From an uncultured Mobiluncus sp. (GTDB taxonomy: Bacteria > Actinomycetota > Actinomycetes > Actinomycetales > Actinomycetaceae): a stretch of 64,000 bases of DNA. Positions 35,248 to 44,456 of this stretch are shown here, piece by piece. The translations under genes and the position numbers were made by a program. The notes below the pieces were generated by a model. That model had not been told where the DNA came from. It did not search any database and saw nothing but the letters and a program-made list of their open reading frames with translations. Position 1 is the first letter of the stretch. Each line of letters begins with the position of its first letter. The stretch covers positions 112,662 to 176,661 of the forward strand of contig NZ_CALUCZ010000002.1 of NCBI RefSeq assembly GCF_943914685.1. Direction: 5' to 3'.

Positions 35248-36525
35248 TTAGCCGCGGAAGCGTGGGAATGCGGACTTGCCGGCGTAAACGGCGGCATCGC
35301 CGAGCATATCCTCGATACGCAGCAGCTCGTTGTACTTGGCGACGCGTTCGGTACGAGCCGGGGCTCCAGTCTTAATCTGGCCGGCATTGGACGCTACCGC
35401 CAGATGCGCGATAGTGGTGTCCTCGGTTTCGCCCGAACGGTGCGAAGTCATGGTGTGGAATCCCGCCCGGTGGGCCATCTCAATAGCTTCGAGCGTTTCG
35501 GTCAGGGAACCAATCTGGTTGACCTTTACCAGCAGAGCGTTTGCCACGCCTTCCTTGATGCCGCGCTCTAGGCGTTCAGGGTTCGTGACGAATAGGTCGT
35601 CACCCACCAGCTGCACCTTGTCGCCAATGGCGGCGGTGAGTTTCTGCCAGTCCTCCCAGGCTTCCTCATTCAGCGGATCCTCGATGGAAACAATCGGGTA
35701 CTTTTCAATCAGTTCCTCGTAGTATTTCTCCATGTAAGCTGCATCGCGGGCTTCGCCCTCGAAGTTGTACTTGCCGTTCTCGTAGAACTCAGAAGAAGCC
35801 ACGTCCAGAGCCAATGCCACGTCCTTGCCAGGCTTGTAACCTGCCTTTTCGATAGCGACCAGAATCAAATCCAGAGCTTCCGCGTTAGACTCCAGGTTCG
35901 GCGCAAACCCGCCTTCGTCGCCCAAACCGGTGGCCAGACCCTTGTCCTTCAAAACGGACTTCAGGCAGTGGTACACCTCAGCGCCCATCCGTAACGCTTC
36001 GGCGAACGTCTCGGCACCGATTGGCGCAATCATGAACTCTTGAATGTCCACGTTGGAATCCGCGTGGGATCCACCATTCAAGATATTCATCATCGGCACT
36101 GGCAAGACGTGAGCATTAGGACCGCCGAGATATTCGAACAATTCCAGACCGGCGTCCTCGGCCGAAGCCTTCGCCACTGCTAGGGACACGCCCAGAATCG
36201 CATTCGCCCCCAGTTTGCCCTTATTGGGAGTGCCGTCTAGGTCCATCATTGCCGCGTCAATACTGCGCTGTTCGACGGTGTCAAACCCCACCAGCTCGGG
36301 AGCAATAATGTCGTTTACCGCCTTGACCGCCTTCAGTACCCCTTTGCCCTGGTAACGTCCCTTATCACCATCGCGGAGTTCCACCGCTTCGAACTGGCCG
36401 GTCGATGCACCGGACGGAACCGCAGCGCGAACCATACCCCCTTCGTACTCAAGCTCGACTTCGACCGTGGGGTTACCGCGGGAATCGAGAATTTCGCGAC
36501 CGTAAATACTTTCGATGATTGCCAA
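35248..36525 (-). CDS. eno: Enolase
   Basis: 425 residues, full length. It interconverts 2-phosphoglycerate and phosphoenolpyruvate. Motifs: REILDSRGNPTVEVE at the N-terminus, the metal ligand SIEDPL, and the signature LLVKVNQIGSLTETL, followed by SHRSGETEDTTIAHLAV. The annotated start is a TTG at 36525, five bases behind AAGGAGA. This gives the conserved N-terminus (AIIESIYGREILDSRG). Upstream in-frame codons would add a non-conserved 23-residue tail. Confidence 0.96.
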   Translation of the reverse strand: MAIIESIYGREILDSRGNPTVEVELEYEGGMVRAAVPSGASTGQFEAVELRDGDKGRYQGKGVLKAVKAVNDIIAPELVGFDTVEQRSIDAAMMDLDGTPNKGKLGANAILGVSLAVAKASAEDAGLELFEYLGGPNAHVLPVPMMNILNGGSHADSNVDIQEFMIAPIGAETFAEALRMGAEVYHCLKSVLKDKGLATGLGDEGGFAPNLESNAEALDLILVAIEKAGYKPGKDVALALDVASSEFYENGKYNFEGEARDAAYMEKYYEELIEKYPIVSIEDPLNEEAWEDWQKLTAAIGDKVQLVGDDLFVTNPERLERGIKEGVANALLVKVNQIGSLTETLEAIEMAHRAGFHTMTSHRSGETEDTTIAHLAVASNAGQIKTGAPARTERVAKYNELLRIEDMLGDAAVYAGKSAFPRFRG

Positions 36526-36693
36526 CTGAGTCTCCTTATGTGACAGGTTGTTATTTTTCCGCCGCTTCGCCCGAAAGAGGGCACAGGCAGCCACTACTAT
36601 TCTTTCCTAAAAATGCGCATTTGTCCGGGGATTTCTCCCCGGACAAACAAATTTTTCTCGATTTAACTATCTGGCTCCCGCCGCAGTTTTCGC

Positions 36694-37284
36694 TTACTGT
36701 TGCGCTTGACCCATCATCTGCATCTGCGCGGCACGCTGCTGGATTATCTGGACAGTTTGATTCATCCGATTCGACAGCTTCGCATTCTTTAGGTCAAAAC
36801 CAGCCTGGTAGGCCTGTTCAATCTGGGCCGCCAACTGCGAATTGACCGGTGGCACACCCAGTTCGTTAGCGACCTTCGGATCTGTGACGGTGGCACACAG
36901 CAACAGTTGCATAACATCACGAGTTTCGGGGGACATCTCTGACGGGTCTATCTTGAACAGGTCGGTTTTAATCTCGTCGAGCTGCGGGCACTGCGAAAGC
37001 AAATCCTTGCCGCCTTCGTTGAGAGTCCGCAGGTAACGCAGAGCATAGATGCGTGCGGTCTGCATATCTGGCGTGTCGTTGAGGTTAATACCCGCTTCGG
37101 CCAGTTCTTTGGTGACAGTTCCAAGTTGCGTTTCGGTGACGACCCATCCGTCGCCATAAGCGGCTACTCCTGGTTTTGCTTCGCACCCGCTCAGCAGTCC
37201 CCCCGCGAGCGCCAGCGCGGCAACGCCCGCCATCAGCTTGGTTGCGGTTTTTGTGGTTTTGGTCACGAGGGACTTTTCCGCCAT
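36694..37284 (-). CDS. SurA-like lipoprotein
   Basis: 196 residues. The signal peptide ends in a lipobox (LLSGC, Cys near residue 33), so it should be a membrane lipoprotein. The mature part begins like SurA-type chaperones (VAAYGDGWVVTETQLGTVTKEL) but lacks the peptidyl-prolyl isomerase domain, and the remainder is helical. It lies downstream of mfd on the same strand with a 38-bp gap, an arrangement familiar in Actinobacteria. Confidence 0.8.
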   Translation of the reverse strand: MAEKSLVTKTTKTATKLMAGVAALALAGGLLSGCEAKPGVAAYGDGWVVTETQLGTVTKELAEAGINLNDTPDMQTARIYALRYLRTLNEGGKDLLSQCPQLDEIKTDLFKIDPSEMSPETRDVMQLLLCATVTDPKVANELGVPPVNSQLAAQIEQAYQAGFDLKNAKLSNRMNQTVQIIQQRAAQMQMMGQAQQ

Positions 37285-37322
37285 CGTTTTTCCCTTCAAT
37301 AGTCCGGCCCAACGTTCCCATC

Positions 37323-40300
37323 TTAGCTTTTCTTTGACCGGGGAGGGAATTTTAAAACCGGGGGTTTGATGACACCGCGAATGACTTTTTGTACCCATTC
37401 CATGAGTTCCAGGTCTACAATCGGAGTTTCGCTCAACCCATTTTTCCTGGTTGGGGCGGGTATGAACAATTCGCGCGTGGTCAGTTTCAGCCGCGCCCCC
37501 GGATACAGGCGCTGCAGACGCGCCATCTGCGAATCCGCCAGCTCAACGGGGGCAAAGCGAATAAATTTGCCCATCACCTTAATCTCTTGCACCTTTTGGG
37601 TCCGCGCCAAGTTCCGCAGTTTCGCGACTGCCCCCAAGCGTTCCAACGGTTGCGGAGGGCGTCCGTAGCGGTCGGTCATTTCCTCCAGTAACTGGTCGAT
37701 TTCCGCGTCGGTGGTGGCCGAGGACAGCCGTGTATAGGCATCGAGACGCAGCGATTGCACGTCCAGATAGTCCTCGGGAATGTAGGCATCTATGGGCAGC
37801 TCAATGGACACACTGGTGTCTTCGGGGGTTTCCTGGCCCTTATAGGCTGCCACCGCCTCGCCCACCATGCGCACATACAGGTCAAAACCTACTCCGGCGA
37901 TGTGTCCGGACTGTTCGCCACCCAGCAGGTTGCCGGCTCCGCGAATTTCCAGGTCTTTCGTAGCAATGGCCATCCCGGATCCCAGTCCGGTGTTGGTTCC
38001 AATCGTTTTCAGCCTCTCAAAAGCCGTTTCGTTCATAGTGGTACCGGGCGGATAGAGGAAGTAAGCATAGCCGCGTTCCCGCCCGCGGCCGACTCGTCCG
38101 CGAAGCTGATGCAGCTGGGACAGGCCAAAGCGATCCGCGTGGTCCACGATGATTGTGTTGGCGCTGGTCACATCCAACCCGTTTTCGACAATCGTCGTGG
38201 ACACCAGCACATCGAATTCTTGGTTCCAGAAATCCACCATGACCGATTCCAGCTGTTTTTCCGACATTTGCCCGTGGCCCACTCGAATCCGCGCTTCGGG
38301 TACCAGCTCGGCGAGGTGAGCGGCAATCCTGTTGATGGATTGCACCCGGTTATGTACGAAAAATACTTGACCGTCGCGCAAAAGTTCGCGCCGAATAGCG
38401 GCCGCGACCTGTTTATCCGAGTAGGCTCCCACATAGGTCAAAACCGGGTGGCGGTCCTCCGGCGGGGTGGTGAGGGTGCTCATGCCGCGAATCCCGGTGA
38501 TTGCCATCTCCAGGGTGCGCGGAATCGGGGTGGCGCTCATCGTCAAAACGTCAACGTCAGCGCGCAAAGCCTTGAGGGCCTCCTTGTGCTCCACCCCGAA
38601 ACGTTGTTCCTCATCAATCACCACTAGGCCCAAGTCTTTAAACCGGACATTGCCCGACAGCAGGGCGTGGGTTCCAATTACCACTTCGATAGAACCGTCT
38701 TTCAACCCGGCTTTAATCCGAGTGGCCTCTTTGGCAGTAGTAAAGCGGGACAGCGCAGCTACGGTTACCGGGAATCCCGCAAAACGGTTCGTAAACGTTT
38801 CGGCATGCTGACTGACCAGCAGGGTCGTCGGAGCCAAAATCGCCACTTGTTTGCCGTCCTGGACAGCTTTAAAGGCCGCACGCACCGCTATCTCGGTTTT
38901 CCCGTAGCCCACATCACCGCAGATGAGCCTATCCATCGGGACGGTTTGTTCCATATCGTGTTTGACTTCATCAATGACCGTGAGTTGGTCGGGAGTCTCC
39001 ACGAACTCGAAACTATCTTCCAGCTCGCGTTGCCAGGGGGTATCCGGGCTAAAGGCATACCCTGTGGAGGCTTGTCGAATGGCATAAAGACGCACCAGTT
39101 CACGAGCGATTTCTTTCACCGCTTTACGGGCTCTGGACTTGGTTTTTGCCCAATCTGCCCCGCCCATCTTTGACAGCGCCGGGGATTCTCCGCCCACATA
39201 TTTTGAGAGCAAGTCCAGGGAATCAGTAGGCACCCAAAGCTGATCAGCGGGCCCGTTACGTTTGCTGGGAGCGTATTCCAACACCACGTATTCTTTCGAA
39301 GTGGTTTCCCGGCCTCGTCCCATGGTGCGCTTCGCCAGTTTTACGAAACGTCCAATCCCGTGGTGCAGGTGAACCACGTAGTCGCCCTGGTTCAACGTGA
39401 GAGGGTCAATAGCTTTGCGTCTTCTGGCGGGGAGGTTCGCCTTGTCTGAGGCGTGGCGAGACTTCTTTTTGCCCAAGACCTGTGCCTCGCTCACCACTAA
39501 TAGTTGCGCTGCGGGGACCTGGTATCCCTCGTCCAGAGGCGCGACCGTAATCTGCACGTTGCCGCTGCTCGGCACGGTGGTATCCGCAACCACTGTCGCC
39601 GGAACGTCCGCCTCTCCCAGGACATCCCGCAGACGGTTCGCCATCCCCCTACCGGTCGTAGTAATCACTATATTCCAGTTTTCAGACACTAAATCACTGA
39701 TTGTACCAATCAGTCCAGTTTCTCCGACGGGGGGCTCCATCGCGATTTGCGCCCCCACATTCTGAGCGTTCTCGCCCACCGCAAAAGGAGAGACGAACAC
39801 GGTGTCCATGCGCGCCTCTTGGGCGGCGGCATGGAGCTGTTCTAAGGTCAGAAACGAAGCCTGTTCAATCTCCAAGGGCACTTCTCCGCCGCCCGCGGCC
39901 GCTGACCAGGAAGCCGCCAGGAACTCTTGGGTCGTTTCCACCAGTTCTTTCGCGCGCGCCTCCAAACGGGGACGATCGGTCGCCACCAGACGGGCTCCGG
40001 GCGGCAGCAGGGAAAACAGGGGCACCATTTCTGCTCCCAGCAGCGGACTCAAGGATTCCAAGCCTTCACCGTACTTGCCCTCGGCTGCCAGATTCAGTAT
40101 TTCGCCAGCTTGGGGCATTTGGTCGGCCAGACTGGCGGCCCGTTCCCGCGCCGCGTCGTCGAGGAGCAGTTCGCGGCAGGCCGGGGCGGCCAACTCCCGA
40201 ATATCGCCACCGAAAGTTCGTTGATCTGTTGCCGTGAACGCCCGGATGGTGTCTACCTCGTCGCCGAACAGTTCGATACGCACCGGATGGGCGGCCGTGG

Positions 40301-40850
40301 GCGAAAAAACGTCAATCAGACCCCCACGCACCGCAAACTGGCCGCGTGCCCCGACCATATCAACCCGTTCGTAGCCCAAACGCAACAAATCCGCAGCCAT
40401 GGTGTCACGCTCATAAGAGTCTCCCACCTGCACCGTAAACAGAGGATAGTCGGCGATATGCGCGTTCACCGGGGCTAGCGCGGCTCGCACGGGCATGACC
40501 AGGAAGTGCACCGCATCTTGCGGGTCAGGTTGCGTGACCCTATGCAAAGCCCAAATCCGGCGCGCCATCGTGTCAGCCCGGGGGGAAAGCCTCTCGTGCG
40601 GCAACGTTTCCCAGTCAGGAAACAACTCCACCCCAGTGGTGTATGCTCCCAGTTCACGAGCCAATTGGGTGGCGGCACGAGTACTCGGCGCGAGAACCAC
40701 GGTTAGATTTTCGCCACCACCGGGCAGACCCGCGATGAGCGGAGCATAAAAACCAGGAGGCGCCACATATTCGCAAACCGCACCCGCCACTTCAGGCTCC
40801 AGGCCTGTCAAAGCAGCACCGGTCGCCTCCAGTAAACCGTGCAAACTCAT
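37323..40850 (-). CDS. mfd: Transcription-repair coupling factor Mfd
   Basis: 1,175 residues, full length. Mfd removes RNA polymerase stalled at lesions and recruits UvrA. Visible parts: UvrB-homology N-terminus (VLAPSTRAATQLAREL), the RNA-polymerase-interaction domain with KRNGPADQLWVPTDSL, then the SF2 translocase with Walker A CGDVGYGKTE, DEEQRFG box, TATPIPRTLE, and Q..GR motif (QLRGRVGRGRERGYAY), and a C-terminal regulatory domain. Confidence 0.97.
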   Translation of the reverse strand: MSLHGLLEATGAALTGLEPEVAGAVCEYVAPPGFYAPLIAGLPGGGENLTVVLAPSTRAATQLARELGAYTTGVELFPDWETLPHERLSPRADTMARRIWALHRVTQPDPQDAVHFLVMPVRAALAPVNAHIADYPLFTVQVGDSYERDTMAADLLRLGYERVDMVGARGQFAVRGGLIDVFSPTAAHPVRIELFGDEVDTIRAFTATDQRTFGGDIRELAAPACRELLLDDAARERAASLADQMPQAGEILNLAAEGKYGEGLESLSPLLGAEMVPLFSLLPPGARLVATDRPRLEARAKELVETTQEFLAASWSAAAGGGEVPLEIEQASFLTLEQLHAAAQEARMDTVFVSPFAVGENAQNVGAQIAMEPPVGETGLIGTISDLVSENWNIVITTTGRGMANRLRDVLGEADVPATVVADTTVPSSGNVQITVAPLDEGYQVPAAQLLVVSEAQVLGKKKSRHASDKANLPARRRKAIDPLTLNQGDYVVHLHHGIGRFVKLAKRTMGRGRETTSKEYVVLEYAPSKRNGPADQLWVPTDSLDLLSKYVGGESPALSKMGGADWAKTKSRARKAVKEIARELVRLYAIRQASTGYAFSPDTPWQRELEDSFEFVETPDQLTVIDEVKHDMEQTVPMDRLICGDVGYGKTEIAVRAAFKAVQDGKQVAILAPTTLLVSQHAETFTNRFAGFPVTVAALSRFTTAKEATRIKAGLKDGSIEVVIGTHALLSGNVRFKDLGLVVIDEEQRFGVEHKEALKALRADVDVLTMSATPIPRTLEMAITGIRGMSTLTTPPEDRHPVLTYVGAYSDKQVAAAIRRELLRDGQVFFVHNRVQSINRIAAHLAELVPEARIRVGHGQMSEKQLESVMVDFWNQEFDVLVSTTIVENGLDVTSANTIIVDHADRFGLSQLHQLRGRVGRGRERGYAYFLYPPGTTMNETAFERLKTIGTNTGLGSGMAIATKDLEIRGAGNLLGGEQSGHIAGVGFDLYVRMVGEAVAAYKGQETPEDTSVSIELPIDAYIPEDYLDVQSLRLDAYTRLSSATTDAEIDQLLEEMTDRYGRPPQPLERLGAVAKLRNLARTQKVQEIKVMGKFIRFAPVELADSQMARLQRLYPGARLKLTTRELFIPAPTRKNGLSETPIVDLELMEWVQKVIRGVIKPPVLKFPPRSKKS

Positions 40851-40901
40851 GAATGAACCTGACTCCCTCAGCTCAGACCAGACTTGGGAACACGCCGCCC
40901 C

Positions 40902-41570
40902 TTACTTGGGGTTGCCCAAATGTAACCTAGCCTGAGCTTTCGCCAGACCGCTCTCTGCAATATCCGTCACACACTGTACCGCTCGGTCCAAAACCTCATC
41001 GAGAATACTCTGCTGCGACTTCGGGATACGTCCTAAAACCCAATTGATGACGTCAAACCCTCCGCCAGGCATTTTGACCGGGCGACCAATTCCGATGCGT
41101 AAGCGTGCAAAATCTTTCGTACCCAAAGACTTTTGGATGGATTTCAACCCGTTGTGCCCGCCATCGCTGCCTCCAACTTTCAGCTTTGCGTAACCCATTT
41201 CGAGGTCTAACTCATCATGAACCACCAGCAGACGCTCGGAGCCGAGCCGATAGTAATCCAGTAGTTCTTTCACTCCCGGACCGGATTCGTTCATGAACGA
41301 GCCGGTGTGAGCCACGATGATTTTGGGCGCGTCGATGCCGTAGCCCAAACTCACTGTCGCCACGCGTGCCACCACTCCCGCACGCGCTAGGGACTGATTC
41401 CGATATGCCTGACCAGACTGCTTCACGAAGCGATCAGTCACCATATATCCGCAGTTGTGACGGGTTCCGGCATATTTTTCACCGGGATTGCCGAGCCCCA
41501 CCACGAGCCAAGTTCCCTCCTTGTCCACCAGACGAGAGGGATCTAGGCGAGGTTCGTGAGTGGGGCTCAT
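40902..41570 (-). CDS. pth: Peptidyl-tRNA hydrolase
   Basis: 222 residues. It releases peptides from tRNA after drop-off. The core begins WLVVGLGNPGEKYAGTRHN (catalytic His) and continues with the HTGSFMNESGPGV motif and the signature LLVVHDELDLEMGYAKLKVGG, then GGHNGLKSI. The ATG at 41570 gives an extra 22-residue N-terminus over E. coli Pth, as seen in Actinobacteria. It lies 32 bp downstream of rplY on the same strand, a common actinobacterial pair. Confidence 0.95.
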   Translation of the reverse strand: MSPTHEPRLDPSRLVDKEGTWLVVGLGNPGEKYAGTRHNCGYMVTDRFVKQSGQAYRNQSLARAGVVARVATVSLGYGIDAPKIIVAHTGSFMNESGPGVKELLDYYRLGSERLLVVHDELDLEMGYAKLKVGGSDGGHNGLKSIQKSLGTKDFARLRIGIGRPVKMPGGGFDVINWVLGRIPKSQQSILDEVLDRAVQCVTDIAESGLAKAQARLHLGNPK

Positions 41571-41602
41571 CAGCAATCCAAATAGGTGTCAGAAAACCGC
41601 TA

Positions 41603-42229
41603 CTACTCAGCGGATTCTTCGGTTTCTTCCGCAGCCTCAGCCTCGGTAGATTCTTCTTCCGCCGCCGGCGCCTCAGGAATTTCAACTTCCTGCGGGGTGG
41701 TGACGCTCAATACAATCGCTTCCGGATCGGTCTTGGCTTCCACACCCTCAGGCAGCTTGATGTCGGCTACGCTCAACACCACACCATCTTCCAAGCCGTC
41801 CACGCTGACCTCGATTTTTTCCGGAATAGCAATAACCGGAGCGAAAATTTCCATGTTCAACAGATCTTGGTTGGCAACCAAACCGGACATAGGCTCGCCA
41901 ATGATTTCGATAGGTACTTCCACGTCCACCTTTTCGTCGGCCTTCACCAGCAGCAGATCCATGTGCATAATCTGGCGCTTTACCGGGTGGCGCTGAATGT
42001 CCTTAACCAGGACCATCGCCGGGTCTTTCAGTCCTTTCAAGGAAATAACGGCGTTTGCGTTGTCCTTAACCAGCAGGAAAGTGTCGTGGTAGGGCAGCAG
42101 CAGGTGAACCGGATCCGTGCCGTGACCGTAGAGTACCGCCGGAATCTTGTCGGCGACCCGAGCGCGGCGGGCAAAACCCTTACCGAAATCCGTGCGCTGT
42201 TCTACTTGCAAAGTGGGGTTATCAGCCAT
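41603..42229 (-). CDS. rplY: Ribosomal protein bL25 (CTC family)
   Basis: 208 residues: the 5S-rRNA-binding N-terminal domain (RTDFGKGFARRARVADKIPAVLYGHG pattern, in pieces) and the TL5/CTC C-terminal domain, ending in a Glu/Ala-rich acidic tail of about 35 residues. The ATG at 42229 has a GGAGG site 9 bases upstream. A promoter-like -10 and a structured leader with an internal terminator precede it. Confidence 0.93.
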   Translation of the reverse strand: MADNPTLQVEQRTDFGKGFARRARVADKIPAVLYGHGTDPVHLLLPYHDTFLLVKDNANAVISLKGLKDPAMVLVKDIQRHPVKRQIMHMDLLLVKADEKVDVEVPIEIIGEPMSGLVANQDLLNMEIFAPVIAIPEKIEVSVDGLEDGVVLSVADIKLPEGVEAKTDPEAIVLSVTTPQEVEIPEAPAAEEESTEAEAAEETEESAE

Positions 42230-42513
42230 GTTTTGTATCCTCCAAAATATGTAATCAGTTTGCGTTTTCCCGGGAGGACCGCGGAATTCTGTTGCGGGCT
42301 TTCCTTTCCGAAGTTTCACTGCTCCCTTCACGGGTGAGCAGACGACTCCGTTCCTGCCATAAGACAGAAAAACCCGCCTTGCTCAATAAGCAAAAGCGGG
42401 CGAAGGGCATCCAGCAAAGTTACCGGGCCGCGTCGATAACGGTTCACGCTGCGGCTTTACCGCCGCGCTCCCCCTCGCCGAGGCAACCCCTCAATAATAG
42501 CGAAAACACCGTA
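42230..42513 (-). ncRNA. Structured rplY leader or small RNA with intrinsic terminator
   Basis: Downstream of a -10 TATAAT (minus strand, 42519–42514) the expected transcript holds a closing helix (GGCGAGGGG at 42479–42471 with CCCTTCGCC at 42407–42399), an internal hairpin (GCGGC/GCCGC, 42466–42451) and then an intrinsic terminator. The helix and terminator share two bases. About 140 nt remain between terminator and the rplY ATG. The class is not one I recognise. Confidence 0.45.
42368..42400 (-). terminator. Intrinsic terminator inside the rplY leader
   Basis: On the minus strand CCCGC…GCGGG encloses an inner TTGCT/AGCAA stem, followed by TTTTT (42372–42368). No minus-strand gene ends here; the only gene that it could control is rplY. 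Confidence 0.7.
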
Positions 42514-42519
42514 ATTATA
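42514..42519 (-). promoter_or_regulatory. -10 element upstream of the rplY leader
   Basis: TATAAT on the minus strand in an AT-rich stretch; a -35 element is not clear. Transcription would begin at about 42507. Confidence 0.45.
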
Positions 42520-42627
42520 CTAATTTGCACAAATGTTAACCTATTCTGTCTCACGCTGGTCAATTATTAATCTGACTAGATTCAATATTTGGGTATAACC
42601 AAAGGTAAATTGTGAAACAATAGATTT

Positions 42628-43377
42628 ATGAATGAAACCATCGATGTCCAGCTAAATCATCGCACCATCCGCGAGTTTAAATCGGACCCTATCCCCGAAG
42701 ACACATTCCAAACCCTCATGGACGTAGCCATGCACACCCCTACGTCCCGAGGGATTCAGGGGGCTTCGATTATTCGGATTAAGGATCAAGCGAAGCGAGA
42801 AAAGCTGGCTGAAATCGGTGGACAGGAATATGTGGCTCGCGCCCCGGAGTATCTGCTGTTTATTGCGGATTTAGCGCGGGGCGCAGCTATTCTGGAGGAG
42901 ATGGGCTTGTACCCCCAATCAGCCGCCACGATAGATACGTTCCAGGAAGCTTTCACCGATGCGGTTCTCATGGTTCAAAATGTGGTCATAGCTGCCGAGT
43001 CGTTAGGGTTAGGGGCCAATATTTTAGGCAATATTTTGAACGAGCCTAGGGCGGTAATCGAGGCTATCGGACTACCCCCCTACACTTTCCCAGTATTAGG
43101 ACTAACGCTGGGATACCCCGGCGAAGAGCCGCAGTTGAAACCGCGAATGCCCAAAGAGTTCCGGGTCATGACCGACACCTATGTCCGCCCGGATTCCTAC
43201 CTAGAAGCCCTCAAGAAATACGACGCGCAGATGCGCGAATATTATGACTTGCGCAATAAGGGCAGGCGTGAGGATAAGTTCACGAATCAAATCTTTCGAA
43301 ATCTCGGCAAGGTGCGCAACCGCCGCGCCTCCATCTTGGATGACATCGAATCTCAGGGATTCCTCATGCACCCCTAG
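42628..43377 (+). CDS. Nitroreductase-family NAD(P)H flavin oxidoreductase
   Basis: 249 residues of the NfsA/FRP type. Flavin-contacting motifs: HRTIREFKSDPIPED at the N-terminus, PTSRGIQGASII, AAESLGLGANILGNI and LPPYTFPVLGLTLGYP. Such enzymes reduce nitro compounds, quinones or flavins with NADPH. The C-terminal 60 residues are basic (RREDKFTNQIFRNLGKVRNRR). No strong ribosome-binding site is visible before the ATG. It is a single gene, convergent with prs. Confidence 0.9.
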   Translation: MNETIDVQLNHRTIREFKSDPIPEDTFQTLMDVAMHTPTSRGIQGASIIRIKDQAKREKLAEIGGQEYVARAPEYLLFIADLARGAAILEEMGLYPQSAATIDTFQEAFTDAVLMVQNVVIAAESLGLGANILGNILNEPRAVIEAIGLPPYTFPVLGLTLGYPGEEPQLKPRMPKEFRVMTDTYVRPDSYLEALKKYDAQMREYYDLRNKGRREDKFTNQIFRNLGKVRNRRASILDDIESQGFLMHP

Positions 43378-43400
43378 GCTCCAGAGGACTCACACCGGGT

Positions 43401-44372
43401 TTACTCGAACAGGGCGGTCACGGAGCCTTCCTCAAAGACCTGGCGAATCGCCCGGGCCAGCAACGGCGCAATCGGCAAAACCTTGAGCTGCGGGAAACAC
43501 TTATCCGGAGGAATCGGCACCGTATCCGTAACGATAACTTCGCGGGCTCCGCATTCGCTCAGGCGCTTTGCCGCCGGATCAGAAAACACCGCGTGCGTGG
43601 CCGCTACCAGCACGTCCTTGGCCCCGGCATGCTTCAAAACCCCCACGGCTTCCGCAATCGTGCCACCGGTGTCAATCAAGTCATCGACCAGCACGCAGGT
43701 ACGCCCTTCAACATCACCCACCACCCGGTTGGCCACAGCCACATTGGGACGGGAGGTGTCACGAGTCTTGTGCACAAAAGCCAGAGGGTATCCACCCAGG
43801 CGGTTCGCCCACTTTTCAGCCACGCGAATCCGGCCCGCATCCGGAGACACCACGGTCACATTGTTCAAATCCACGCGGGTGCGGACATAGTCAATCAGCA
43901 CCGGCATCGCCTGGAGGTGATCCACCGGGCCGGTAAAGAACCCCTGTTCCTGCGAGGCGTGCATATCGATACTCATCAAACGCGACGCTCCGGCAGTCTT
44001 GTACAGGTCAGAAATCAGGCGCGCTGAAATCGGTTCACGCCCCTGGTGTTTCTTATCTTGACGGGCGTAAGGGTAGAGCGGAGCAACCACGGTGATGCGC
44101 TTGGAACTGGCTCGCTTCAGGGCATCAATCATGATGAAGTGTTCCATCAACCACTTAGAGACATTGCCAGAAATCGACTGGATACAAAACACGTCGCAGC
44201 CGCGGACCGACTCGTTGTACCGCACATAGATTTCGCCTGAGGCAAAGTCGTAAATCGTAGTCGGCAGCACCTCCACGTCAAGTTCTTTGGCAACCTGTTC
44301 AGCCAGTTCGGGGTGCGATCGACCCGACACAATCACCAAACGCTTGCGCGGGGTATCAAACAACTCTGCCAT
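43401..44372 (-). CDS. prs: Ribose-phosphate pyrophosphokinase
   Basis: 323 residues, full length. It makes PRPP from ribose 5-phosphate and ATP. Motifs: the ATP/metal site DLHASQEQGFF, the flexible loop region PDAGRIRVAEKWA, and the PRPP-binding loop VLVDDLIDTGGTIAEA. It lies 84 bp downstream of glmU on the same strand, the common actinobacterial order. Confidence 0.96.
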   Translation of the reverse strand: MAELFDTPRKRLVIVSGRSHPELAEQVAKELDVEVLPTTIYDFASGEIYVRYNESVRGCDVFCIQSISGNVSKWLMEHFIMIDALKRASSKRITVVAPLYPYARQDKKHQGREPISARLISDLYKTAGASRLMSIDMHASQEQGFFTGPVDHLQAMPVLIDYVRTRVDLNNVTVVSPDAGRIRVAEKWANRLGGYPLAFVHKTRDTSRPNVAVANRVVGDVEGRTCVLVDDLIDTGGTIAEAVGVLKHAGAKDVLVAATHAVFSDPAAKRLSECGAREVIVTDTVPIPPDKCFPQLKVLPIAPLLARAIRQVFEEGSVTALFE

Positions 44373-44456
44373 TCGTGTGCCCTTCTTTTATCGGAGTTTT
44401 TCTGTTGCTGCAAAGGTATTAATCATGGCGTTTATGGTCCCTTTCACCCACCGGGA

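Noticed and set aside
42230..42513. Known riboswitch (FMN, TPP, cobalamin, SAM-IV, fluoride, manganese) or SRP RNA in the rplY leader
   Set aside because: Some short segments resemble FMN elements (GGCGGTAAAG, CTGGATG), but the required conserved cores of each class are missing or out of order.
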